This document shows, in pieces, positions 1 through 9,699 of a stretch of DNA of 64,000 nt. Numbering within the stretch: the first letter of the stretch is position 1; every line of letters begins with the position of its first letter. The DNA is from Denticeps clupeoides (taxonomy: Eukaryota > Chordata > Actinopteri > Clupeiformes > Denticipitidae), in contig NW_021629771.1 in NCBI RefSeq assembly GCF_900700375.1, positions 1 to 64,000 of the forward strand. The letters run 5' to 3'. The translations under genes were made by a program, and so were the position numbers. Below the pieces are notes generated by a model. The model was not told the origin of the DNA, did no database searches, and saw only the letters and a program-made list of their open reading frames with translations.

Positions 1-319
1 AACTTGGATATGGCACAATACGTTCAAAAAGATTCTCAAACTAGACCCAACGTTTTTGCATTGTACAATATGCATTGTTTAGGATGCTTTGCATTTTATA
101 ATAAAGAAAGAAAAATGCCCAGAGGATTTCAAAAAACAAAACTAGTTTGCTTGACCTTTTGTGTTTCATTTAAGATCACTTCAGAGCGCAGACTGATGCA
201 CTCTACAGGATTAATATGGACATGTTGTGTTTTACGAAACAAAGCAATGACAGCCACTTGCATAGCTGCTTGATGCTTTGCTGGGAGTCAGTTTTATAAT
301 GCAAAAGAAAAACAGGGAT

Positions 320-392
320 TGTTTCTGCTCGGTATAGAACCGAGGACCTTTCGCGTGTTAGGCGAACGTGAATAACCACTACACCACAGAAC
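320..392 (-). tRNA. tRNA-Val (AAC), unit 1, degenerate
   Basis: It has the tRNA-Val body with loop CTAACAC. It carries a T-loop substitution, a one-base insertion in the D-arm and a lost base in the acceptor stem, so it is probably a pseudogene or contains sequence errors. Confidence 0.6.
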
Positions 393-645
393 CTGACATG
401 ACAGCACAGGTTCTCTATAGAACTGGTAAAAACAGATCAAACTTGTTTGGGGCCTCAGATATCCAGTCCTTAAAGAAAAATATCCAAATGAAATAAACCA
501 CAAAGGTAACTTGCTTATTGTTCATTGTTTCAATTAAATTAAATTCTAGCACAAGGTCATACAATTAAACAAGCTTCGTTTGTGTGGCAAGGATACATTT
601 TGGAGCACCTGGTAAACGTGATTCCAACAGACAATGGGCTTGTGA

Positions 646-717
646 GTTTCTGTAGTGTAGTGGTCATCACATTCGCTTTACACGCGAGAGGTCCTTCGTC
701 GAAACCGGGCAGAAACA
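646..717 (+). tRNA. tRNA-Val (TAC), unit 1, degenerate T-arm
   Basis: Acceptor, D-arm and anticodon arm (loop TTTACAC) are intact. The T-stem is scrambled and one base short, which damages the B box. A T-run follows the 3' end. Confidence 0.6.
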
Positions 718-899
718 TGCTTTTTTTTTTTGGTCTTTGTTTACAGTTTTGGAAAAAACAACTTGTCAATGTACTCAGAAAACATGATGTCATTTCTGCC
801 CAGTTTAAAGCCAGACCAGCATACTTTGTTAAAATTTGCAATCACTCAAATCCAAAATACCTTCTTAAGCCTCCTTGTGCAAAAAAAAAAAACAAAAGC

Positions 900-972
900 T
901 GTTTCTGCCCGGTTTCGAACCGAGGACCTTTCGCGTGTGAGGCGAACGTGATAACCACTACACTACAGAAAC
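900..972 (-). tRNA. tRNA-Val (CAC), unit 1
   Basis: This is a 73-nt copy identical to the array consensus. The acceptor pairs GTTTCTG with CAGAAAC, the anticodon loop is CTCACAC, the B box is GGTTCGAAACC, and a T-rich tract follows on the minus strand. Confidence 0.95.
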
Positions 973-1288
973 TTGGATATGGCACAATACGTTAAAAAGA
1001 TTCTCAAACTAGACCCAACGTTTTTTGGCATTGTATAATAGTGCATGTTTAGAATGCTTTGCATTTTATAATAAGAAAGAAAAATTGCCAGAGATTTCAA
1101 AAAACAAAACTAGTTTGCTTGACCTTTTGTGTTTCATTAAGATCACTTCAGGCGCAGACTGATTGCACGCTACAGGCATAAATATGGACAGTGTTGTGTT
1201 TTACGAAACACAGTAATGACAGCCACTTGCATAGCTGCGTGATGCTTTGCTGGGAGTCAGTATGTTAATTCAAAGGAAAACCAGGGAT

Positions 1289-1363
1289 TGTTTCTGCTCT
1301 GGTATCGAACGAGGACCTTTCGCGTGTTAGGCGAACGTGATAACCACTACAACACCACAGAAC
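1289..1363 (-). tRNA. tRNA-Val (AAC), unit 2, degenerate
   Basis: The anticodon arm is intact. Indels in the T-arm and a three-base insertion in the D-arm/acceptor region make this copy unlikely to fold normally. Confidence 0.5.
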
Positions 1364-1620
1364 CTGACATGACAGCACAGGTTCTCTATAGAACTGGTAA
1401 AACAAGATCAAACTTGTTTGGGGCCTAAGATAGTCCAGGTCCTTAAAGAAAAATATCCAAATGAAATAAACCACAAAGGAAACTTGCTTATTGTTGCATT
1501 GTTTCAATTAAATTAAATTCTTAGCACAAGGTCATACAATTAAACAAGATTCGTTGGTGTGGCAAGGATACATTTTGGAGCACCTGGTAAACGTGATTCC
1601 AACAGACAATGGGCTTGTGA

Positions 1621-1697
1621 GTTTCTGTAGTGTAAAGTGGGTCCATTACATTCGCTTTACACACGAGAGGTCCTCGGTTCGAAACCGTGCAGAAACA
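1621..1697 (+). tRNA. tRNA-Val (TAC), unit 2, degenerate
   Basis: The copy is 77 nt because of insertions in the D-arm (A box) and also has substitutions in the anticodon and T stems. It is a likely pseudogene. Confidence 0.5.
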
Positions 1698-1878
1698 TGC
1701 TTTTTTTTGGTCTTTGTTTACAGTTTTGGAAAAACAACTTGTCAATGTACTCAGAAAACATGATGTCATTTCTGCCCAGTTTAAAAAGCCAGACCAGCAT
1801 ACTTTTGTTACAATTTGCAATCAGTCAAAACCAAAATACCTTCTTAAGCCTCCTTGTGCAAAACAAAAAAACAAAAGC

Positions 1879-1951
1879 TGTTTCTGCCCGGTTTCGAACC
1901 AAGGACCTTTCGCGTGTGAGGCGAACGTGATAAGCACTACACTACAGAAAC
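1879..1951 (-). tRNA. tRNA-Val (CAC), unit 2
   Basis: Full length, 73 nt. It differs from consensus by a T-stem C-to-T, which still allows a G-U pair, and one D-arm substitution. The anticodon loop is intact. Confidence 0.8.
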
Positions 1952-2271
1952 TTGGATATGGCACAATAGGTTCAAAAAGATTCTCAAACTAAGACCCAAC
2001 GTTTTTGCATTGTATAATATGCATTGTTTAGAATGCTTTGCATTTTATAATAAAGAAAGAAAAATGCCCAGAAAATTTAAACAAACAAATCTAGTTTGTT
2101 TGACCTTTTGTGTTTCATTTAAGATCACTTCAGAGCGCAGACTGATTGCACTCTACAGGATTAATATGGACAGTGTTGTGTTTTACGAAACACAGGAATG
2201 ACAGCCACTTGCATAGCTGCTTGATGCTTTGCTGGGAGTCAGTATTATAATGCAAAAGAAAAAACAGGGAT

Positions 2272-2344
2272 TGTTTCTGCTCGGTATCGAACCGAGGACA
2301 TTTCGCGTGTTAGGCGAACGTGATAACCACTACACCACAGAAAC
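2272..2344 (-). tRNA. tRNA-Val (AAC), unit 3
   Basis: Full-length 73-nt copy with one substitution in the variable region. All stems and the CTAACAC loop are kept. Confidence 0.88.
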
Positions 2345-2596
2345 CTGACATGTCAGCACAGGTTCTCTATAGAACTGGTAAAAACAAGATCAAACTTGTT
2401 TGGGGCCTCAGATATCCAGTCCTTAAAGAAAAATATCCAAATGAAATAAACCACAAAGGAACTTGCTTATTGTTCATTGTTTCAATTGAATTAATTCTTA
2501 GCAACAAGGTCATACAATTAAACAAAATTCGTTGTGTGGCAAGGATACATTTTGGAGCACCTGGTAATGTGATTCCAACAGACAATGGGCTTGTGA

Positions 2597-2669
2597 GTTT
2601 CTGTAGTCTAGTGGTCATCACATTCGCTTTACACGCGAGAGGTCCTCGGTTCGAAACCGGGCAGAAACA
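2597..2669 (+). tRNA. tRNA-Val (TAC), unit 3
   Basis: Full-length copy with a single A-box substitution (TAGTCTAGTGG in place of TAGTGTAGTGG). Anticodon loop TTTACAC and a downstream T-run are present. Confidence 0.88.
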
Positions 2670-2856
2670 TGCTTTTTTTTTTGGTCTTTGTTTACAGTTT
2701 TGGAAAAAACAACTTGTCAATGTACTCAGAAAAAAATGATGTCATTTCTGCCCAGTTTAAAGCCAGACCAGCATACTTTGTTAAAAATGTTGCAATCACT
2801 CAATCCAAAATACCTTCTTAAGCCCTCCTTGTGCAAAACAAAAAAAAACAAAAAGC

Positions 2857-2929
2857 TGTTTCTGCCCGGTTTCGAACAGAGGACCTTTCGCGTGAGAGGC
2901 GAACGTGATAACCACTACACTACAGAAAC
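2857..2929 (-). tRNA. tRNA-Val body with anticodon CTC, unit 3 (altered CAC copy)
   Basis: The loop reads CTCTCAC rather than CTCACAC, so the anticodon is CTC (glutamate codon GAG) on a valine tRNA body. A second change breaks one T-stem pair, which suggests decay rather than a working missense tRNA. Confidence 0.65.
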
Positions 2930-3249
2930 TTAGATATGGCACAATAGGTTCAAAAAGATTCTCAAACTAAGACCCAACGTTTTTGCATTGTATAATATGC
3001 ATTGTTTAGGATGCATTGCATTTTATAATAAAGAAAGAAAAATGCCCAGAGGATTTCAAAAAACAAAACTAGTTTGCTTGACCTTTTGTGTTTCATTTAA
3101 GATCACTTCAGAGCGCAGACCTGATTGCACTCTACAGGATTAATATGGACAGTGTTGTGTTTACCGAAACAAGCAATGAACAGCCACTTGCATAGCTGCT
3201 TGATGCTTTGCATGGGAGTCAGTATTAATATGCAAAGAAAAACAGGGAT

Positions 3250-3322
3250 TGTTTCTGCTCGTATCGAATCGAGGACCTTTCACGTGTTAGGCAGAACGTG
3301 ATAACCACTACACCACAGAAAC
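3250..3322 (-). tRNA. tRNA-Val (AAC), unit 4, degenerate
   Basis: It has a deletion and a substitution in the T-arm and an insertion beside the anticodon arm. Overall length stays at 73 nt only because the indels cancel. Confidence 0.5.
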
Positions 3323-3572
3323 CTGACATGTCAGCACAGGTCTCTATAGAACTGGTAAAAAACAAGATCAAACTTGTTTGGGGCCTCAGATATCCAGTCC
3401 TTAAAGAAAATATCCAAATGAAATAAACCAAAAAGGAACTTGCTTATTGTTCATTGTTTCAATTGAATTAATTCTTAGCACAAGGTCATACAATTAAACA
3501 AATTCGTTGTGTGGCAAGGATACATTTTGGAGCACCTGGTAAACGTGATTCCAACAGACAATGGGCTTGTGA

Positions 3573-3645
3573 GTTTCTGTAGTGTAGTGGTCATCACATT
3601 CGCTTTACACGCGAGAGGTCCTCGGTTCGAAACCGGGCAGAAACA
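3573..3645 (+). tRNA. tRNA-Val (TAC), unit 4
   Basis: Exact consensus copy, 73 nt, anticodon loop TTTACAC, B box GGTTCGAAACC, followed directly by a T-run terminator. Confidence 0.95.
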
Positions 3646-3823
3646 TGCTTTTTTTTTGGTCTTTGTTTACAGTTTGGAAAAACAACTTGTCAATGTACTC
3701 AGAAAACATGATGTCATTTCTGCCCAGTTTAAAGCCAGACCAGCATACTTTGTTACAATTTGCAATCACTCAAATCCAAAATACCTTCTTAAGCCTCCTT
3801 GTGCAAAACAAAAAAACAAAAGC

Positions 3824-3896
3824 TGTTTCTGCCCGGTTTCGAACCGAGGACCTTTCGCGTGTGAGGCGAACGTGATAACCACTACACTACAGAAAC
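3824..3896 (-). tRNA. tRNA-Val (CAC), unit 4
   Basis: Exact consensus copy, 73 nt, with both internal promoter boxes intact. Confidence 0.95.
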
Positions 3897-4215
3897 TTGG
3901 ATATGGCACAATACGTTCAAAAAGATTCTCAAACTAAGACCCAACGTTTTTGCATTGTGTAATATGCATTGTTTAGGATGCTTTGCATTGTATAATAAAG
4001 AAAGAAAAATGCCCAGAGGATTTCAAAAAACAAAACTAGTTAGCTTGACCTTTTGTGTTTCATTTAAGATCACTTCAGAGCGCAGACTGATTGCACTCTA
4101 CAGGATTAATATGGACAGTGTTGTGTTTTACGAAACAAAGCAATGACAGCCACTTGCATAGCTGCTTGATGCTTTGCTGGGAGTCAGTATTTTAATGCAA
4201 AGGAAAAACAGGGAT

Positions 4216-4290
4216 TGTTTCTGCTCGGTAATCGAACCGAGGACCTTTCGCGTGTTAGGCGAAACGTGATAACCACTACACCACAGAAAC
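4216..4290 (-). tRNA. tRNA-Val (AAC), unit 5, two insertions
   Basis: Consensus apart from two single-base A insertions, one in the T-loop and one beside the anticodon stem. These are either decay or sequencing errors. Confidence 0.6.
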
Positions 4291-4544
4291 CTGACATGAC
4301 AGCACAGGTTCTCTATAGAACTGGTAAAAACAAGATCAAACTTGTTTGGGGCCTCAGATATCCAGTCCTTAAAAAAAATATCCAAATGAAATAAACCACA
4401 AAGGTAACTTGCTTATTTTTTCATTGTTTCAATTAAATAAAATTCTTAGCACAAGGTCATACAATTAAACAAGCTTCGTTGTTTGGCAAGGATACATTTT
4501 GGAGCACCTGGTAAACGTGATTCCAACAGACAATGGGCTTGTGA

Positions 4545-4617
4545 GTTTCTGTAGTGTAGTGGTCATCACATTCGCTTTACACGCGAGAGGTCCTCGGTTC
4601 GAAACCGGGCAGAAACA
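4545..4617 (+). tRNA. tRNA-Val (TAC), unit 5
   Basis: Exact consensus copy, 73 nt, with a T-run terminator starting three bases downstream. Confidence 0.95.
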
Positions 4618-4797
4618 TGCTTTTTTTTTTGGTCTTTGTTTACAGTTTTGGAAAAACAACTTGTCAATGTACTCAGAAAACATGATGTCATTTCTGCCCA
4701 GTTTAAAGCCAGACCAGCATACTTTGTTACAATTTGCAATCACTCAAATCCAAAATACCTTCTTAAGCCTCCTTGTGCAAAACAAAAAAACAAAAGC

Positions 4798-4870
4798 TGT
4801 TTCTGCCCGGTTTCGAACCGAGGACCTTTCGCGTGTGAGGCGAACATGATAACCACTACACTACAGAAAC
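4798..4870 (-). tRNA. tRNA-Val (CAC), unit 5
   Basis: Full-length copy with one substitution at the D-stem/anticodon-stem junction. All stems are otherwise intact. Confidence 0.9.
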
Positions 4871-5178
4871 TTGGATATGGCACAATACGTTCAAAAAGAT
4901 TCTCAAACTAAGACCCAACGTTTTTGCATTGTACAATATGCATTGTTTAGGATGCTTTGCATTTTATAATAAAGAAAGAAAAATGCCCAGAGGATTTCAA
5001 AAAACAAAACTAGTTTGCTTGACCTTTTGTGTTTCATTTAAGATCACTGATTGCACTCTACAGGATTAATATGGACAGTGTTGTGTTTTACGAAAAAACA
5101 AAGCAATGACAGCCACTTGCATAGCTGCTTGATGCTTTGCTGGGAGTCAGTATTATAATGCAAAGGAAAAACAGGGAT

Positions 5179-5251
5179 TGTTTCTGCTCGGTATCGAACC
5201 GAGGACCTTTCGCGTGTTAGGCGAACGTGATAACCACTACACCACAGAAAC
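5179..5251 (-). tRNA. tRNA-Val (AAC), unit 6
   Basis: Exact consensus copy: T-stem CTCGG/CCGAG, loop CTAACAC, discriminator A. Confidence 0.95.
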
Positions 5252-5504
5252 CTGACATGACAGCACAGGTTCTCTATAGAACTGGTAAAAACAAGATCAA
5301 ACTTGTTTGGGGCCTCAGATATCCAGTCCTTAAAGAAAAATATCCAAATGAAATAAACCACAAAGGTAACTTGCTTATTGTTCATTGTTTCAATTAATTA
5401 AATTCTTAGCACAAGGTCATACAATTAAACAAGCTTCGTTGTTTGGCAAGGATACATTTTGGAGCACCTGGTAAACGTGATTCCAACAGACAATGGGCTT
5501 GTGA

Positions 5505-5578
5505 GTTTCTGTAGTGTAGTGGTCATCACATTCGCTTTTTCACACGAGAGGTCCTCGGTTCGAAACCGGGCAGAAACA
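5505..5578 (+). tRNA. tRNA-Val (TAC position), unit 6, anticodon loop broken
   Basis: Acceptor, D- and T-arms match consensus. The anticodon arm has an extra base and substitutions (GCTTTTTCACACGAG), so no clear TAC anticodon is presented. Probable pseudogene. Confidence 0.5.
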
Positions 5579-5758
5579 TGCTTTTTTTTTGGTCTTTGTT
5601 TACAGTTTTGGAAAAACAACTTGTCAATGTACTCAGAAAACATGATGTCATTTCTGCCCAGTTTAAAGCCAGACCAGCATACTTTGTTACAATTTGCAAT
5701 CACTCAAATCCAAAATACCTTCTTAAGCCTCCTTGTGCAAAACAAAAAAAACAAAAGC

Positions 5759-5831
5759 TGTTTCTGCCCGGTTTCGAACCGAGGACCTTTCGCGTGTGAG
5801 GCGAACGTGATAACCACTACACTACAGAAAC
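5759..5831 (-). tRNA. tRNA-Val (CAC), unit 6
   Basis: Exact consensus copy, 73 nt. Confidence 0.95.
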
Positions 5832-6150
5832 TTGGATATGGCACAATACGTTCAAAAAGATTCTCAAACTAAGACCCAACGTTTTTGCATTGTATAATAT
5901 GCATTGTTTAGGATGCTTTGCATTTTATAACAAAGAAAGAAAAATGCCCAGAGGATTTCAAAAAACAAAACTAGTTTGCTTGACCTTTTGTGTTTCATTT
6001 AAGATCACTTCAGAGCGCAGACTGATTGCACTCTACAGGATTAATATGGACAGTGTTGTGTTTTACGAAACACAGTAATGACAGCCACTTGCATAGCTGC
6101 TTGATGCTTTGCTGGGAGTCAGTATTTTAATTCAAAGGAAAAACAGGGAT

Positions 6151-6223
6151 TGTTTCTGCTTGGTATCGAACCAAGGACCTTTCGCGTGTTAGGCGAACGT
6201 GATAACCACTACACCACAGAAAC
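6151..6223 (-). tRNA. tRNA-Val (AAC), unit 7, T-stem variant
   Basis: The T-stem is CTTGG/CCAAG instead of CTCGG/CCGAG. Both partners of one pair changed together, which keeps pairing. The rest is consensus. Confidence 0.93.
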
Positions 6224-6477
6224 CTGACATGACAGCACAGGTGCTCTATAGAACTGGTAAAAACAAGATCAAACTTGTTTGGGGCCTCAGATATCCAGTC
6301 CTTAAAGAAAAATATCCAAATGAAATAAACCACAAAGGTAACTTGCTTATTGTTCATTGTTTCAATTAAATTAAATTCTTAGCACAAGGTCATACAATTA
6401 AACAAGATTCGTTGTGTGGCAAGGATACATTTTGGAGCACCTGGTAAACGTGATTCCAACAGACAATGGGCTTGTGA

Positions 6478-6550
6478 GTTTCTGTAGTGTAGTGGTCATC
6501 ACATTCGCTTTACACGCGAGAGGTCCTCGGTTCGAAACCGGGCAGAAACA
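6478..6550 (+). tRNA. tRNA-Val (TAC), unit 7
   Basis: Exact consensus copy, 73 nt, followed by a T-run. Confidence 0.95.
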
Positions 6551-6730
6551 TGCTTTTTTTTTTGGTCTTTGTTTACAGTTTTGGAAAAACAACTTGTCAA
6601 TGAACTCAGAAAACATGATGTCATTTCTGCCCAGTTTAAAGCCAGACCAGCATACTTTGTTACAATTTTCAATCACTCAAAACCAAAATATCTTCTTAAG
6701 CCTCCTTGTGCAAAACAAAAAAACAAAAGC

Positions 6731-6806
6731 TCTTTCTGCCCGGTTTCGAACCGAGGGACCTTTCGCGTGTGAGGCGAACGTGATAACCGACTACACTCAA
6801 AGAAAC
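6731..6806 (-). tRNA. tRNA-Val (CAC), unit 7, degenerate
   Basis: The anticodon loop is intact, but there are insertions in the variable region, D-arm and acceptor/D junction. Likely pseudogene. Confidence 0.5.
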
Positions 6807-7110
6807 TTGGATATGGCACAATACGTTCAAAAAGATTCTCAAACTAAGCCCAACGTTTTTGCATTGTATAATATGCATTGTTTAGGATGCATTGCATTTT
6901 ATAATAAAGAAAGAAAAATGCCCAGAGGATTTCAAAAAACAAAACTAGTTTGCTTGGCCTTTTGTGTTTCATTTAAGATCACTGATTGCACTCTACAGGA
7001 TTAATATGGACAGTGTTGTGTTTTACGAAACAAAGCAATGACAGCCACTTGCATAGCTGCTTGATGCTTTGCTGGGAGTCAGTATTATAATGCAAAAGAA
7101 AAACAGGGAT

Positions 7111-7183
7111 TGTTTTTGCTAGGTATCGAACCGAGGACCTTTCGCGTGTTAGGCGAACGTGATTACCACTACACCACAGAAAC
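7111..7183 (-). tRNA. tRNA-Val (AAC), unit 8, two stem mismatches
   Basis: Full length with the AAC anticodon. One T-stem and one acceptor-stem pair are lost and one D-loop base is changed, so function is doubtful. Confidence 0.65.
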
Positions 7184-7437
7184 CTGACATGACAGCACAG
7201 GTTCTCTATAGAACTGGTAAAAACAAGACCAAACTTGTTTGGGGCCTCAAATATCAAGTCCTTAAAGAAAAATATCCAAATGAAATAAACCACAAAGGTA
7301 ACTTGCTTATTGTTCATTGTTTCAAATGAATTACATTCTTAGCACAAGGTCATACAATTAAACAAGATTCTTTGTGTGGCAAGGATACATTTTGGAGCAC
7401 CTGGTAAACGTGATTCCAACAGGCGATGGGCTTGTGA

Positions 7438-7510
7438 GTATCTGTAGTGTACTGGTCATCACATTCGCTTTACACGCGAGAGGTCCTCGGTTCGAAACCG
7501 GGCAGAAAAA
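7438..7510 (+). tRNA. tRNA-Val (TAC), unit 8, acceptor stem weakened
   Basis: The anticodon and T-arms are intact. The first and third acceptor pairs are lost (GTATCTG against CAGAAAA) and one A-box base is changed. Confidence 0.6.
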
Positions 7511-7689
7511 TGCTTTTTTTTTGGTCTTTGTTTACAGTTTTGGAAAAACAACTTGTCAATGTACTTATAAAACATGATGTCATTTCTGCCCAGTTTAAAG
7601 CCAGATCAGCATACTTTGTTACAATTTGCAATCAGTCAAAACCAAAATATCTTCTTAAGCCTCCTTGTGCAAAACAAAAAAACAAAAGC

Positions 7690-7762
7690 TGTTTCTGCCC
7701 GGTTTCGAACCGAGGACCTTTCGCGTGTGAGGCGAACGTGATAACCACTACACTACAGAAAC
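7690..7762 (-). tRNA. tRNA-Val (CAC), unit 8
   Basis: Exact consensus copy, 73 nt. Confidence 0.95.
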
Positions 7763-7915
7763 TTGGATATGGCACAATACGTTCAAAAAGATTCTCAAAC
7801 TAAGACAAACTAAGACAGTGTTGTGTTTTACGAAACAAAGCAATGACAGCCACTTGCATAGCTGCTTGATGCTTTGCTGGGAGTCAGTATTATAATGCAA
7901 AAGAAAAACAGGGAT

Positions 7916-7988
7916 TGTTTCTGCTCGGTATCGAACCAAGGACCTTTCGCGTGTTAGGCGAACGTGATAACCACTACACCACAGAAAC
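7916..7988 (-). tRNA. tRNA-Val (AAC), unit 9, G-U T-stem variant
   Basis: The T-stem is CTTGG/CCGAG. One pair is a G-U wobble, intermediate between the consensus and the unit 7 form. Otherwise consensus. Most of the spacer to the previous CAC gene is deleted (7762-7916). Confidence 0.92.
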
Positions 7989-8210
7989 CTGACATGACAA
8001 GATCAAACTTGTTTGGGGCCTCAGATATCCAGTCCTTAAAGAAAATATCCAAATGAAATAAACCACAAAGGAAACTTGCTTATTGTTCATTGTTTCAATT
8101 GAATTAAATTCTTAGCACAAGGTCATACAATTAAACAAAATTCGTTGTGTGGCAAGGATACATTTTGGAGCACCTGGTAAACGTGATTCCAAAAGACAAT
8201 GGGCTTGTGA

Positions 8211-8283
8211 GTTTCTGTAGTGTAGTGGTCATCACATTCGCTTTACACGCGAGAGGTCCTCGGTTCGAAACCGTGCAGAAACA
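8211..8283 (+). tRNA. tRNA-Val (TAC), unit 9
   Basis: Full length, with one T-stem mismatch (CCGTG). The anticodon loop TTTACAC and terminator are intact. Confidence 0.82.
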
Positions 8284-8461
8284 TGCTTTTTTTTGGTCTT
8301 TGTTTACAGTTTTGGAAAAACAACTTGTCAATGTACTCAGAAAACATGATGTCATTTCTGCCCAGTTTAAAGCCAGACCAGCATACTTTGTTACAATTTG
8401 CAATCACTCAAATCCAAAATACCGTCTTAAGCCTCCTTGTGCAAAACAAAAAAACAAAAGC

Positions 8462-8534
8462 TGTTTCTGCCCGGTTTCAAACCGAGGACCTTTCGCGTGT
8501 GAGGCGAACGTGATAACCACTACACTACAGCAAC
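8462..8534 (-). tRNA. tRNA-Val (CAC), unit 9, B box altered
   Basis: The T-loop reads TTTGAAA rather than TTCGAAA, which changes an invariant B-box base, and one acceptor pair is lost. Weak or inactive copy. Confidence 0.6.
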
Positions 8535-8853
8535 TTGGATATGGCACAATACGTTCAAAAAGATTCTCAAACAAAGACCCAACGTTTTTGCATTGTATAA
8601 TATGCATTGTTTAGGATGTATTGCATTTTATAATAAAGAAAGAAAAATGCCCAGAGGATTTCAAAAAACAAAACTAGTTTAATTGACCTTTTGTGTTTCA
8701 TTTAAGATCACTTCAGAGCGCAGACTGATTGCACTCTACAGGATTAATATGGACAGTGTTGTGTTTTACGAAACAAAGCAATGACAGCCACTTGCATAGC
8801 TGCTTGATGCTTTGCTGGGAGTCAGTATTTTAATGCAAAGGAAAAACAGGGAT

Positions 8854-8926
8854 TGTTTCTGCTCGGTATCGAACCGAGGACCTTTCGCGTGTTAGGCGAA
8901 CGTGATAACCACTACACCACAGAAAC
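8854..8926 (-). tRNA. tRNA-Val (AAC), unit 10
   Basis: Exact consensus copy. It is the last tRNA of the array; the TAC and CAC genes of this unit are missing because of a deletion joined at about 9131. Confidence 0.95.
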
Positions 8927-9390
8927 CTGACATGACAGCACAGGTTCTCTATAGAACTGGTAAAAACAAGATCAAACTTGTTTGGGGCCTCAAATATCCA
9001 GTCCTTAAAGAAAAATATCCAAATGAAATTAACCACAAAGGTAACTTGCTTATTGTTCATTGTTTCAAATGAATTAAATTCTTAGCACAAGGTCATACAA
9101 TTAAACAAGATTCGTTGTGTGGCAAGGATACTAAGACCCAACGTTTTTGCATTGTATAATATGCATTAATTAGGATGCTTTGCATTGTATAATAAAGAAA
9201 GAAAAATGCCCAGAGGATTTCAAAAAAACAAAACTAGTTTGCTTGACATTTTGTGTTTCATTTAAGATCACTTCAGAGCGCAGACTGATTGCACTCTACA
9301 GGATTAATATGGACAGTGTTGTGTTTTACGAAACAAAATGTCTCTATGAAAATTGCTTTGTATAATAAAGAACAAAAAATGCCCAGAGGA

Positions 9391-9562
9391 TCAAGCAGCT
9401 ATGCAAGTGGCTGTCATTGCTTTGTTTCGTAAAACACAACACTATCCATATTAATCCTGTAGAGTGCAATCAGTCTGCGCTCTGAAGTGATCTTAAATGA
9501 AACACAAAAGATCAAGCAAACTAGTTTTGTTTTTTGCAATCCTTTTGGCATTTTTTTTCTTT
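9391..9562 (-). repeat. Inverted copy of the array spacer at the array end
   Basis: This stretch is the reverse complement of the spacer that lies between CAC and the next AAC gene in the array (compare about 8640-8810). It abuts a partial direct copy at 9350-9390, so the array ends in an inverted junction. No tRNA lies in it. Confidence 0.9.
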
Positions 9563-9699
9563 AATATACAAAACATTTTTCATAGGCTATAACTGTTCAA
9601 GGGCACTGGCACCACAGCAAGTAATTTTGGGAAAGGATAATTAACCTTATGCAGTTCGTACAGATCTGGGGTGGAGCATTGTGGGTTGTGCACCATCTA

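Larger units (their letters stand above)
1..9390. repeat. Tandem array of ~0.97-kb units, each with three valine tRNA genes
   Basis: Ten head-to-tail units are visible. In each full unit the order along the plus strand is tRNA-Val-AAC (minus), tRNA-Val-TAC (plus), tRNA-Val-CAC (minus). The AAC copies begin at 320, 1289, 2272, 3250, 4216, 5179, 6151, 7111, 7916 and 8854, so the period is 960-983 bp apart from a shortened ninth unit. Spacers are also highly similar between units, so whole units were duplicated rather than single tRNAs. Bases 1-3 are the 5' end of a further CAC copy, so the array continues to the left. A T-run follows the 3' end of each tRNA, as expected for RNA polymerase III termination. 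Short open frames inside the units are by-products of the repetition, not genes. Confidence 0.97.

Noticed and set aside
4-9365. Dozens of 60-196 residue open frames across the first 9.4 kb
   Set aside because: They repeat with the tRNA unit, run through tRNA genes on both strands, and change with each indel. They are by-products of the tandem repeat.
1-9390. CRISPR-like or bacterial repeat array
   Set aside because: The period is about 970 bp, the repeated parts fold as tRNAs, and the surrounding genes are vertebrate with introns.
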